A DNA stretch of 64,000 nt. Origin: Amphirosellinia nigrospora. Lineage: Eukaryota; Ascomycota; Sordariomycetes; Xylariales; Xylariaceae. Of this stretch, positions 46,637-58,900 are shown piece after piece (the first letter of the stretch is position 1; every line of letters starts with the position of its first letter). Below the pieces are notes generated by a model, which was given only the letters and a program-made list of their open reading frames with translations, had not been told where the DNA came from and did no database searches. A program made the position numbers and the translations under genes. The stretch is taken from positions 3,898,001-3,962,000 of the forward strand of contig SCHM01000001.1 in NCBI GenBank assembly GCA_004123355.1, given 5' to 3'.

Positions 46637-48035
46637 ATTTCCGTTTGTCCCTTTTCCCTGGTAGATTGCGCGCTACGAAGCCTCGCGCGTAAGAGCCGAA
46701 ATATTAATTAATAACATAGCCTCAACCTCGTATTGCTCGAGCGATATGTTGTAGAAATGCGATTAGTGTAGATTTGTAGGATGTAGTATTGTTGCAATCC
46801 AGATAACGAAAACAAGTACCCAGCCTTAATAGGTAAAGAATCGAAGAGGGCCTGCCCGAGAAAGTAAAAGCGGTACGTGAATAAAAGATTACGAGAAATT
46901 TGAAGAAAGCCGATTTTAGTGTGTGAGAGAAAGTATAGATTCAGCGAAAAGAAAAAACAGAGATTGAATCTACTAGATGTTCCCGGAAAGCCAAGATCGG
47001 CCCACTAGCAGCCGTGGTTCCCCCATAGAATGATAGGGGTTCCTTGACATGACGGGGGTTGCATATGTCGATGGCCTGCCGCAGAATCTGGGTGTGTCGG
47101 GCAGCCCCTGTTGGACACCTATGATGGCCCAGATTTGGGATACTTTCCTGATAATGCTGGAGGATGCAGACGACACAGCAGCGACTACCTACACCGGGGC
47201 ACAATACTACACTGGAGTGCCATGGACGTGGCGCCAAGCCTCAGCACATCAACAGTTCATGGGAACCAGCAGGGATTTCGTGTACACACTCACAAGCCGG
47301 AACAATGGCGACGTGGAAGGTATCCCAAGCCATAGCATTGGATGGTTCGGCGGGAGACGTACCGTGACAAGCTGTCTGAGCAAGCTCACGTTCGACATTC
47401 CCACAATGGGACGACGGACGGGCAGCCAATGGGGGCTGAACAAAGCTGTTTTGAGTGTAGGGGAGTGCCGGTCGACGTCGCCCTTGAGACTTGTTGACAA
47501 GAGTGGGCTGCATTGACTTGAGGCTCTAGCTGTGGCAGACCTGTCCAGGATCTGGCCAGGACTCCGGGGTAGCTTGTCTCAGCAGGGGTCAGGATGGCGG
47601 GCCAGGGTTTCAATTCAGGGATCCGTGGTCAAGGCCATCGACTTGTAACAAATTAGCGCCTTCCTCATGTAGGAGCTAATGGCCAATGGATGCAGTGAGG
47701 ACTGCCGGATTTCTGGCCACACCTTGTTAGAGATGAGATTTCAAGGTTATTAGTGTAGGTGGACGGCGTTGGCTAGGTATTTGAGGCATTGGCTATCGTT
47801 GTGGCGTAGGACAGTGCTTACCCGATATGGAAATTATCAGCCACGATGGGGTGTTACCAGGATTCCCACCAGCCAAGAGGGGAGCCAAGAGGGGAGGAGG
47901 CTCTAACAATCTATAACCCCATCGTTACACTGCATCACGATATTGCTGCAGTCGATATCTGCCACTTCTGGTTACTTCGGGACCAATATTCCGCTTAATA
48001 CATACCTAGGTACCTAGTGAATTAAGGCTCGAAAC
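46637..48035. other. Spacer with long GC-rich open frames
   Basis: Between 46940 and 47520 both strands have long open frames: a 155-codon plus-strand frame at 47049-47516 and a minus-strand frame open from 47513 to 46941 except for one stop. Neither has recognisable domains, so neither is called. A CCTAGGTACCTAG palindrome lies at 48005-48017 just upstream of the acetyltransferase start. Confidence 0.35.
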
Positions 48036-49576
48036 ATGCCAATCCAGGTCTCTCCGTTAACCGAGCGAGATATCCCCGGCGCCGTTGCCGCGATCCAGTA
48101 GGTGAAGTCCAGGTCACATTTCCCAATATTTTCCCAGTAATGCTCTAAAAGTTCGGCCATGCCGTGTCTCTAATTCCCATTCGGGATTTTCGTCCACCCC
48201 GGCTCCGACTCACCTCGTCGTACTTATTCAAGAATCCAATGCCAGATTTTGTGGCTGCAACATGACATGTGACAATTTGAATCTTCTCAGCTCATGCTAA
48301 TGTTACCTTCGTTCGTTCAGAGAAGCCTTCGCCGACGATCCCTACAACAACTGGGTCTTTGATAAATCTACTGTAAGTCATCAACTACGGTTTTGCGCAC
48401 CAGCTCTTGTGTCTTTTCGGATATCGTATCCGAATTAGTGGGACGCTGTGCTGAGCAGGGTTTCACCTCCCTTTTCTCGGTTACTCGGAAGGCTTCGCAG
48501 ATCAACAGACAGGAGGGGTGTTGATCGACGACATGCACGGTTTCGAGTATCTGGCTGAGTTGGTGTGCCAGATCCTGTGCCAGATCAGCTAGGACAGGCT
48601 AGCTTTCTCGTATGCGTCGGCGGCGGCATACGTTTTGCTCCTAAGCAAGTATCCTTTGAGTTGCTACACGAATTTTGATCGTTTGATTTGATATTAGTCA
48701 AGCAATGATGAAGTGACCTCTAGCTAACAATACTGCCAGTTTGACCCCCGACGCAATGCCGTATCGCTAGGTATACGCTGTCAGTGGGGAATGCGCAACG
48801 GCATCTTCCATGTTGCTAAAGAAGAAGGCAGTGACGAGGTGCTCGGCGTCGCTTGTTGGCTGCGGCCGCAGCGAGTAGGCCAGCCTCCAACCTGGCATGA
48901 CTGGTTTGAAGGCTGGCGTTTGTGGGCGAACCAAGTTGGCATGAATCTTTGGTACGGCCGTGGCGGTCTGAATGTGAAGGTACGTTGATCCGTTGCGACG
49001 AAAAATTGCCCGAGATTGCTTCGGCGGATTCTGTACTTAGCTTGTCAGATCCTTTCAAGATGAGCTTAGCCTTGAATTCGGATGACGATCAAGGGATCAA
49101 CCGCTGGCTCAAAGTCAGCAGTCTTTAGCCGCTAGCACTTTGTTTCAGACAATTTGTTAATCATACAATTTTAACATTCACTGTTCTAGCGCTACTGGAT
49201 CTGGAAAGAGGCGCAGTCGAAAGCACAATCCGCTGTATGGACCGACCCTCGAGGGTACTATTTCCTAAACGTAGGCCAGACCTTCTATTCCTTGAAACCT
49301 ATCATCAACCCATTGACCTTAGCCTCAGATCATGGTCGTCGTACCGAAAGCCCAGGGTCGTGGAATCGGTCGTCTGATGATGGAAGCTGTAACAACCAGG
49401 CCGACGCTGAAAATACGAAATGCTACCTCGAATCTAGCCGCGATGTACCCAACACGCTGATCTATGAAAAGTTTGGCTTTCAAAACGCGAGAGAACTTGA
49501 ATGTGATGACGATGGCACGGCTATCAGACTTTTCACTATGGTTCGGGAACCGAAGGCCGACCCTAAGGCAGATTAA
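48036..49576 (+). CDS. GNAT-family N-acetyltransferase
   Basis: Acetyl-CoA-dependent N-acetyltransferase of a fungal GNAT subgroup. Exons 48036-48097, 48321-48372, 48740-48979, 49190-49270 and 49329-49576; 227 residues after one correction. N-terminus MPIQVSPLTERDIPGAVAAI begins the first GNAT strand-helix, then EAFADDPYNNWVFDKST, ...FHVAKEEGSDEVLGVACWL (strands 2-3), the linker WHDWFEGWRLWANQ, YYFLN-IMVVVPKAQGRGIGRLMM with the Q-x-x-G-x-G acetyl-CoA pyrophosphate loop, and YEKFGFQNARELECDDDGT. Between MMEAV and NNQADAENTKCYLESSRDVP the frame shifts once near 49389-49391. Intron 2 (48373-48739) is long for this window. Substrate cannot be inferred. Confidence 0.85.
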
Positions 49577-50675
49577 GAATATTGTTTCGTTCACCTTGCA
49601 TCAATTATCAGTGAACTCACTGTTGTTGCGGAGGACAGCGAGCTACATTGTTTAGTGTTACATTCTAGCATTTATATAGCGGGATATCTCCTCAATACCT
49701 TTAGACTATAGACACGAAGCTAGGCATGCATAAATATACGAAGCATATACAGCCGTCATATTGAAACACGGCCGAACGTTTAGGATGAGTTAATTAGCAT
49801 AGATGAAGACCAAGGCTACCTAGCACTGCGTAGTTTTATGACACCCAATGCCGCCTTGTCACCCCTACATTACGCCTGAGATCTACAGCGGTTGGTTGAT
49901 CAACTGTCCGTAAATACGTTTCATCCTTTATATGTCTAGGCATATCATCCTGCGTCCTCACTATGTGTGGTAGCTGTGTTGTTTGTAAAGCAGTGCTCTG
50001 TTCACAGTGCTCTGTTCACATCTCACTATTATCCGTGCTTACCTGATGATCACGGTTCTGCTATCTACAACACAATCGATCACTCAAAGAGCAAAGGGGC
50101 AACGTTATATCCCAAAAAGATAGAACGCTTTCCATATCAGAGACCGCGGCATTTACGAGTCATTATAACTCATGATGGTGCTCTTCCGCCAACTTCACCT
50201 CTCAACGGTTGAGCACTGATGCCAGTATTATGAACACTGTCATTACGACATCGAGTTCCATGCTAATTTCACGGTAGTCATTAGCCTGGCAAATAAGAGA
50301 TATGAAGGTGATATTATAGGGATACAGTGTAAAAAAGCATGTTATTGAACAGGAGAATTCCACCACCAGCCTGTCCAATTTGCACGACCACCAGGCAAAT
50401 CTTTTTAATCCGGATTCCCCCTTCTATATCATGCCAAGGGCCCGAGGCCCTTTCTATGGAATTGTGTGTACATGTGTACATATTTTATCTAGTTAGGCAA
50501 ACCCACCTTTTGTATCTATACGTGGATATTTGCCTAGTTGCGTTTATCCAAACGCCACTAGCTCCAGGAGGGCGTGGCGCTTCAATAGCTTACTCATGAA
50601 TTCGTAACCAGGGCTCATTCTCGTGCCTCTGTCAGTTTTCACAAGGAAGCAGGATCCCGGATGGGGCCTCATGAT
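49577..50675. other. Convergent 3' spacer
   Basis: Between the acetyltransferase and the NADH dehydrogenase. Contains a short tandem repeat (AGTGCTCTGTTCAC twice, 49992-50019). No gene recognised. Confidence 0.4.
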
Positions 50676-52539
50676 TTATTCTCGGGAGACATCGCGGCCA
50701 TAAAGCTTGGCCTTGACCCAGTCAAGAGCCACAAGAACACGATTGCGCGCTAAGAAGTCGTTAATATAGTCCTAAATGATGCATAAAACAAAGAGACTTA
50801 CTGCTAAAGCACATGCTTAAGTAGGCACTTCGCCAGAAAAGGTAAGTCAGCTTGCCGCCTGAAGCGACATTGCCATTCAACCAGGCAATATCGGCAACAG
50901 CCTTCTCGCTACCGATATAAGCTAAGCTACCTTGGTGTGAGTAGTGGAAAGGCTTAACATCCTTGACGCGGCGCAACTGCTTCTCAAGCCCCTCAATCTC
51001 TGCTGCGATCTCAGTGACATTACCAGGCTTTAAGTTCAGATTGGAACTCAGATCGTGGATTCGGCTCTCAAGCGCCTCAGTCTTAGCCATGTTGTTGAAT
51101 AAGCGCGCTAGGAAACCGCCCTCCTGCGCAGCAACCTGTGCTGTAGGGGCATACCCAGCGACAGCGCAATCGCCAACGGCCCAAATATCGCGTGCGCCCT
51201 GAACAACGAGATACTCGTTCACAGCCAGACCACGTCTCGAGTCCTTCTGAGCTGGGATTTGAGACATGAGATCCTTGACCAATGGGCGAAGCGCATTGCC
51301 AGTAGCCCAGACTAAGAGACCGTAGGGAATAGTGATAGTGGATTTGCTGCCGTCAGGATTCGTAGCCTCAGCCTCGACGGTTTTGTCTGTGACCTTCTTA
51401 ACCATCGTCTTTGTCTTGATCTCGATATGCTCCTCCTTGAACGTGCTTTCGGTGTAGTCAATAAGCTGCTTGGAGAACATGGGCAAGACGGTAGGCAGAG
51501 CTTCAATTAGAGTAACCTTGAAACGCGGGGAGATTTCGGGGATCAACTTCTTGATATCCTCGTCAAAGAAGTCACGTAGCTCGCCGGCAAACTCGACACC
51601 AGTGGGCCACCGCCGACAACGACCATGTGCAGCAGGCGATCAATTTCGGAAGAATCCTGGTCCTTGAAAGCGGCAGTTTCTACGCAGTCCATGATCTTGG
51701 TTCGGATGGCCTGGGCGTCGCGAATCTCCTTCAGGAAGCAGCTGTGTTCGCGGACACCGGGAATGCCGAAGGTAGCATTCTCGGCACCGACGCCAATGAC
51801 TAGCATGTCGTAGGGGACTTCAGTTTCGTTGATGGTGCCTTTGATGTCGCTGTTGTCAGAGATCTTGATAACCTTTCGCTCGTAGTCGATCTTGGTAGCC
51901 TCGGCTTCGTAGAACTTGACGGCAGCTTTCTTATGACGTAGGATCTGGCGGATGGGTTCCATGATAGAGCGATGCTCGATGTTTCCGGTAGTACATGAGG
52001 GCAGCAGGGGTGTGAACAGGAAGTAATTACGGGGAGAGATGACAACAACATTGTAGTTAGCAGTGTCGAGCTTCTTTAGGAGGAGAGACAGAGCCCCAGC
52101 CGGATCCTACAGACGGCCATGTGCCGGGTTAGTCATGGCAAGGCTGGGGACGGATTTGGGAGGCTTCGAACGCACCTAGAATGACCAACGTCTTCTTCTC
52201 AGGATCAGGGGTGAATTGGTCATCGGGATTGCGATCTGAGTAGCCGTCGTAGATAATAGCGCCAACACCAAGAAAGAGCGATAGATAAGATGCGCGCCAC
52301 AGCCATTTCAAGCTGGTCCGGATCTTGCCGCGCTTCTTCCTAGGAGGCGGCGCGGCAGCATCAGCGTAGGAGCGGGCGAATTGGCGAGAGACAGCAGGGC
52401 GGGCAGCGTTCGAGATGCCTATGGGCGATCTAAGAATTGGTCGTGTCGCAAAGTTCGCATACGGGCGGACGGCTTCAACGACGGACAGCCGTGTGGCGGC
52501 CACGCCGAGGCGAGTCACAGCCCTTGAAGACGACGCCAT
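50676..52539 (-). CDS. Alternative (type II) NADH:ubiquinone oxidoreductase, mitochondrial
   Basis: Rotenone-insensitive single-subunit NADH dehydrogenase of the inner mitochondrial membrane (NDE/NDI family). Exons 52539-52176, 52106-50802 and 50749-50676; 580 residues. The leader (MASSSRAVTRLGVAATRLS..., then RQFARSYADAAAPPPRKKRG) targets mitochondria and precedes a membrane segment (YLSLFLGVGAIIYDGYSD), favouring an external NDE-type orientation. First Rossmann: TLVILGSGWGSVSLLKKLD, NYFLFTPLLPSCTTG; second: HMVVVGGGPTGVEFAGELRD; FAD/quinone region: VWATGNALRPLVKDL, DIWAVGDCAV, APTAQVAAQEGGFLA, PFHYSHQGSLAYIG; tail VLVALDWVKAKLYGRDVSRE. No EF-hand insertion is present. Frame changes: one missing base at 51599-51603 and one extra base near 52080-52090. 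Start at 52539 chosen over 52551 because the next Met begins the targeting peptide. Confidence 0.92.
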
Positions 52540-54241
52540 TGAGACACCCAAAGACTGTCAATCAATGGGCAGCTGCGACGGAATCAGGGCCGAAAGGCAG
52601 GAAGATGCTGGGTTAAGAAGACAAAACCTGCGGCGGAGTAGGAAGAATAGGTACTAAGAAAATTGACGTGCTCTGGCTAGCATGTGGGTTTTGACGACGG
52701 CATACGTCGATGGACTGGTGGGCTGGTGGACTGGACGGCTAGGTAGTGGGCGCCAGTGGACAACAGTGGAGCGACAAGCCCCCCGGTCGCTATTCCGCTC
52801 GTGCGGATGGCATCGATAAGCCTGGTGCCGACACTTATCAGCCAATCATAATCCCCAAAACATGCCCAAGACCGACCTGCGTTAACTGCCAGCTTAGCTC
52901 CGTGCAGATTTTATGCTCTAGGGCACAGTAGAGCCGCTCTAGTCAGCTCGCGCCAAGTCTACTTATGTCATTTTCCCAGTACTAGATACCTTAGATCTCA
53001 TCCTTTCTCTACAGCACATACGGTGACCTGACAATCATAAACACATGATACAGCTCCAATTTCATGGCTCATCACAAGGATATTGTACAATAGACTCCAG
53101 CCTCGGAAGACCAGGGTTTTCCCGTTATCATAACATCTGCTGCCTCGGAATACATGCATAAGTTGCTATCTAGCTGAATTGGTACTTAGTAATCACTTGA
53201 GAGAGGCTTGAGACTAAATAATTTGACAATTGCCTCATGCTTGAATGGCATAAAAATATCTCACCATATTTAACCGCAGTCTCAACCTGCCATTCCATAT
53301 AGTAGATGCACTGTATCAACACAAAGAATACAAAGAATTCCTGGGGATGGGTAAGATTTCCAAAGTTGGACTTCCGTACTACCGGAGTTTATCCTTACTC
53401 GGTAAGCTCCTTTTTGCTTGATATTTAGGAGGACCAATACCGGGAGGAATGAGTTATACTAGTAAGGAACAAGCTCTATGATATGGATTCAACTAACTTC
53501 ATTCCAGATAACCCGATGAGCTAAGCAGGAACCAAGCTCGCAACTTGCATTATTGATACGGTGGAATTCGTAGCACATGTCATTCATACACAGGGCGGCT
53601 CTTCGGCATACATGTAAGAGCCTTCCAGTTCCAGGATTCTCACATGTGTCCCAAGCCAGATGAAATTGGCTCAATTGATCTACCGTGTAGTATTGCTATC
53701 TACAGTAGGTTATCATCTATCTCCCCGGGATTTCCCGTTTGTATGTTATAGGATCGGGTAAGCTCGCATCAGTGGCAACACAACATATTCCTGTCAGTGT
53801 TACAATGTAATCGTTGTACCGCGCCCTCTTATCAAAATATTGAACTTTCTTCAAGCTCTCAAGCATGGGACTTAGTGATTAAGCATGCATGTTTGAAAAC
53901 TCTAACTTTAAACTCATTAGAATGCTGCAAGCTTAATCTTAATAAGGACCTGGAAGAAAGAGCACTGATCATATTTAACTGGCTAGTTTCTACCTACTCT
54001 CGCGCGACTACCACTTATCATCTAAAACCACAATCCTCACCAGCACAAGCACGAAGACTAAAGATATGATGTAGTGAAACTTTGTTATCCTGTCACATAA
54101 GCGCATAACATGCAGCCGATATACGTTGAGTATAAGGCAAAAGGAGTACAAGAGCAAGATGACTAGAAGCCCTCAAACAATGCTGCGGATTCACTTACAA
54201 CACCACACAGTTGAACAACTCCAAAGCGCTTATTCTCCTCC
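52540..54241. other. Spacer
   Basis: 1.7 kb upstream of the NADH dehydrogenase and downstream of the isochorismatase gene. AT-rich after 53150; no convincing gene, RNA or repeat. Confidence 0.4.
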
Positions 54242-55345
54242 CTAGGGCTCGCCCTCACCCGCCCCCTTCACCAAGTTCGCCCACTCAGCTGCAGGACAAA
54301 CTCTGTCGGTGAAGAGGGGCCAGATCAGGTGCGTAGCAGCATTTTTAGCCTCGGTGCTGAAGCCGGCCGTGGCATCGCTTCTACCGTCGCGAAGGAATAG
54401 TTAGCGACGCTCGCACTTAGCGCCGTTATTCTACTGCATTGTTCTATAACATGTGATTTACACCAAAGGACCAAGGAGACTCACAACATGGTAATCTCAT
54501 AGCCCCTACAAAGAACAAGATACCTTGTCAGCGTCTTACTTCATCACCACGCCGGATGAGTGGATGGCATGGACAGAGGTGGTGAGAGCAGAGTAGAGAA
54601 GTGGCAAAGCCAAACCAACGTACAGTTCATACGCGTATCGCGCGGTCGACTCGATGCATGTGTTGGCGACAACCCCCGCGAACACGAGCTTGGAGATGCC
54701 TTGCTTGCGAAGCTGATAGTCGAGGTCGGTGTTCGCAAATGAACTAGTATAGGGTAAGTAAATGAGGTCAGCTGAGCTTTTGAGTCTACTATGACTATGA
54801 CTTTAGGTCTTCCTTCATTTTTTCGTTTTTTTTCCTTATTTCTGTCATCTGAGCAAAGTAGACCCTTAAATCGCCACCACAACACTAATCCCAAGACTCC
54901 CCATCTAGCAATTAACAAGCATGAATGACAACCCCTCACCCCTATACACATAACCTCGGAAAAGAGATGGAAGACTTGCTCATCCGCCCCTCACTCACCT
55001 GCTATTCCAATGCTTCGAAACCAAGACATCGCCGGCATCGAAATCCGGCTGCAGGCCGTCGTAAAAGCGGGCGCCAAACGAGCCCTCCTCAAAGACCATT
55101 TGGCTCCGTACGTCTTTCTGGGAAGCGGTGAGGTAGTCCCACCCGCGAAAGGTATGCGCGTTCGTCTGCTGGTGCATGCAGTAGAAGACGGGGACGCCCG
55201 CCGTCCGGGCCGCCTTCACCACCTCGAACAAGTGCGTGATGGTGTCGCTGTCCTTGAGACTTTCAGCTAGTCGATGGTACAACTTCCCGTCTGGGTGCAG
55301 GAAGTCATTGTATGGATCTATGAGGAGGACGGCCGTTTTGGACAT
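54242..55345 (-). CDS. Isochorismatase-family cysteine hydrolase
   Basis: Four exons, 55345-54999, 54743-54624, 54505-54485 (21 nt) and 54380-54242, summing to 627 nt (208 residues), fully in frame. The Asp-Lys-Cys triad of the family is present: Asp in AVLLIDPYNDFLHPDGK, Lys in GDVLVSKHWNS, Cys in VFAGVVANTCIESTARYAYE, with the Val-Ala cis-peptide just before the Cys loop. Other family blocks are SSFANTDLDYQLRKQGISKL, GYEITMLSDATAGFSTEAKN and AATHLIWPLFTDRV. Isochorismatase-like hydrolases act on isochorismate, nicotinamide or N-carbamoyl amides; the exact substrate of this one is unknown. No targeting signal, so likely cytosolic. Confidence 0.9.
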
Positions 55346-55987
55346 TGGCTGGGAATAGGAACCTTCTGATTTTCTCGAGGAAGCTCTACTGGGCGGAGAA
55401 AATATCGAAGAACGGATTTAGATGCATGAGAGTAGTTTGAACGAACACCTTTAGGTATTATATCCATGATAGAGGGGGACAATAGAAAGACATGCTAAAG
55501 CACCCTGTCAGCGGCGCTTATTAATCGCTCTACTTCCTACCTATTACTTAACTGATGATTACTTACACTTACACCTCCAAGCCAATTATCGTTACTCTTA
55601 ATTGCCGAGAGCGTGCCTTCGTTGCGACCCTATTGCTGACTTTAGGATGAACCGTGAACCATACCTATCGATGTGACCGAGCCAGGGTAGACCTCGCTCT
55701 ATAGCAGTTTCAACACCTCGCCAATGCTCAAACATGTTGACTTAGCGCTCATACGGCGTCTGCTCGTAAAACTGAATCAAACACAACTAGAAGCGTGAAT
55801 ACGGTGGCAAAAAAACGACCACAAGTCAGGCCATTAGTGTCTAAAAAGAATAAATGTAATTTATCGCCCGGATTTTTAGGCCTTGCATATGGGCCATTCC
55901 ATAAATAGTACACCCGGATGTCGTAATCGTAGAACCGGACTCCAGTACAAAAAAGTTACAAACACAACCACCCTATCAAAACAATAA
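55346..55987. other. Spacer
   Basis: Between the isochorismatase start and the end of the P4-ATPase. Nothing coding seen. Confidence 0.5.
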
Positions 55988-58900
55988 CTACCTGCCTTGA
56001 GGCGCGGTTGACGCTGGCATTTCTCCGTATCTTCCTCTGCCCCTTGTTGTATCGTAGGCGTTGATGACACGCGTCTGGCTTTCATCGGCCTGCGAGAAGG
56101 CGTACCCGCGTTGTTTTCGCATTCGCTGTACCTGGCGAACCTTTCTAATTGCCTTCTGGAATTGTTCCATCCTGTTATTGTTTAGTCAATGAACGCATTC
56201 TTTATGATGGGAGGGATTCGCGGGGCGGGCTTGACCTACCTTGGACGATAGTCCTGAATATTGTACTTCTGGATCTCCTGGATATGGTGGTAGCTTCTTG
56301 GGTAGTACATTCTCTTCACGTACTTCCAAGCCACATCTCGGATGAGACAAGCAAGAGGCAAGAATATTGTCTGAATATAGAAGTTCGGACTGGTGAAGAG
56401 TACAGGTATAATACCGCGTAACTCGGTGGAAACATTGACCATCACGGAGCAACGATGCCGTAGGCGGCGATAAAAGCAAACCAGAAAAGCAAGCTTCCTG
56501 GTATAGCTATTACGTGATATTTCGTCCAGTTACTCGTAACTAGCGCAGCCTTGCCAAGGACAGTTGCCAAAACAGAGGCATATAGGCCTGTGCCCCAAAG
56601 CCAATGACCTCCAATCGTACCGTCGCGGAGAACGCCATCGCCGGACCAGATAAGTTCCGAGAAGATATACAGAATAAGGGAATGGTAAAATGCATTCGCA
56701 ATCCAAGCAGCAAATGTCTTAATCTTGAAAAACTCGTTGCGTTGCCCAGCGGTGTATAGCTGCGGGTACCGATCGAGCAAACGAGCCGAAACGTACTGGT
56801 CTAGAATACCAATTGCGAGAGGTGGCAAGACCGTGAAGAAGACGTTGTAGAAGGAAAGCATCCAGGATTCGTATATGATTTCACCGGAGAACACGTTTTG
56901 GAAAGCATACTAGAACACGTTAGCTATGCCCATCATCGGCAGCATATAACAAGACTTCGTCGTTAGTTGACCCCTCTACATGGATCATGGGACTAGATTA
57001 GACATTTAGAAACCAACTTACCCAAAACTGCGTCTGATAAAGGGCAATGTTCTTGTAGAACGAAAAGAGGATGGTCTTGCTAATACGGTGGTAACTCCAG
57101 GCCCCGTGGACCAACGTGAGTTTGCGGAGAAATCGAAACTGGCCTATTGACACATCCGCAGATCGAGCTGCCTGAAGGCCTTCGACGCCCGAAATGCCTA
57201 CACCAATATGAGCGGCCTGGATCATAGACACATCGTTTGCACCATCGCCAATAGCGAGGAGGATCTCGTCAGAGAATTTTTTAACCAGCTTGACAACTAA
57301 AGCCTTCTGAAGTGGAGATACACGACAGCAGATCGGCCACATGACAGCGAGATCAAAGAATAGTTTCTCCATTTCGGGTTCCAGGGCGTAAGTGAGAGAT
57401 TTGCCGTCGATAACGAGAGCTAATGTATCCATCTCAATCGATCCTTCAGCATTGTTCCTGATGGCCTCCAACTTCTTCTGGATATTTTGACGTGTAGCAT
57501 TCGCGTCCTCTTCGTTGACGATGGGAGCATCATATCCTCGCTCAAGAGCTTAGAACTCATACCGATATTGATAGCGGTCTCTTGCCGATCTCCAGTCAAC
57601 ACCCAGACCTTGATATTGGCTTCTTGTAGCGTGTGAATGGTTTCCGGTACACCGTCTTGGAGCCTGTCCTCGATGGCAGTAGCGCCCAGTAAGTATAGGT
57701 CGTGTTCAATGATTTCGGCCGCCTTGTCAAGCTCATCCGCTCGGTTGCCACCTATAGTTGTTTGGGCTTTCTCGAACATAGCTTGCCATTCTTGGAATTC
57801 ATGATCAGGAACCTCGCGCATGGCTAGACAGAGAGTACGTAAGCCTTCAGCAGCATACTCCTCCAAGTGTAGAAGTGTTTGCTCAACATGCGGGTTGTCA
57901 TTATTGAGACGTTCTAGAATAACTGTATCGGCACCTTTACAGTATAATCGAATCTTCCATCGGGACAACGATAAATGGTGGACATCCGCTTTCTCGTTGA
58001 GTTAAACTCGCATACGGCTAGAAGCTCATACTCGAACTGTTGACCAGCCACCTCGATAATGACAGTTCGAGGCTTACGAGCAATGAAAGCATACCCCATG
58101 CTCACGGCACCCTGAACGAGAGCACCTTCATCGGGGGATGCGGCTTGATACTTTATCTTGCCGCCATTCTTTTCATCTCGCTCTGGGATACGGTATGGCA
58201 TGTGGATAAGAGGGCCAAGAAGTGATGAATAGCCTCAGAGGTCTGGTGTGATTTAAGGTTTTCCGCGAGTTGCTTAAAATCGTGAATTCCTACTTCCACG
58301 CCATCCTGGGTAGCTCGCCTGTCCTCAGGAACCTCTTCTGCGTACTGGATGCCACCAATTGAACACTGTTTGAACTCCATCATGTTACATGTCAGAGTTC
58401 CAGTCTTATCAGAGAAGACGAATCCCACCATGCCTAGCTCTTCGACTAAACTTGATGTCCGACAATTTGCTGGCGTATTTGTTTGATCGTAGTAGATGTC
58501 GAGATCATCGTTAATGAGAATGCCATGCCAGTATTTGACTAACTCCACCGTCACAAAGAGTGAGATCGGAACCAGAGATGAGAACAATACCCAATACGTG
58601 ACAAGATCTTTAAAGATAGCCTGGACAACCACGCCGGCTCCATCCAAGTTGTCCAATCGGATGTAAGACGGAGTCGTTAGCGACAGCACGGTATACCAGG
58701 TCTCCGATGGTACAAATCGAACTAAGTATCAAGAGAAGTCCAATCAAAGCAAGCACAAGCTTGTTGAGTTGTCGCTCAACCTTCGTCCGCTTGATCGGTG
58801 GCTGTTGCGTTGCGCATCAACTTTGTCTCATGACCCGTGAAAACAACTATACCGTGAATCCACGGCGTATTTCGGAGGGTAGCGCCTCGGAGCAATAGCT

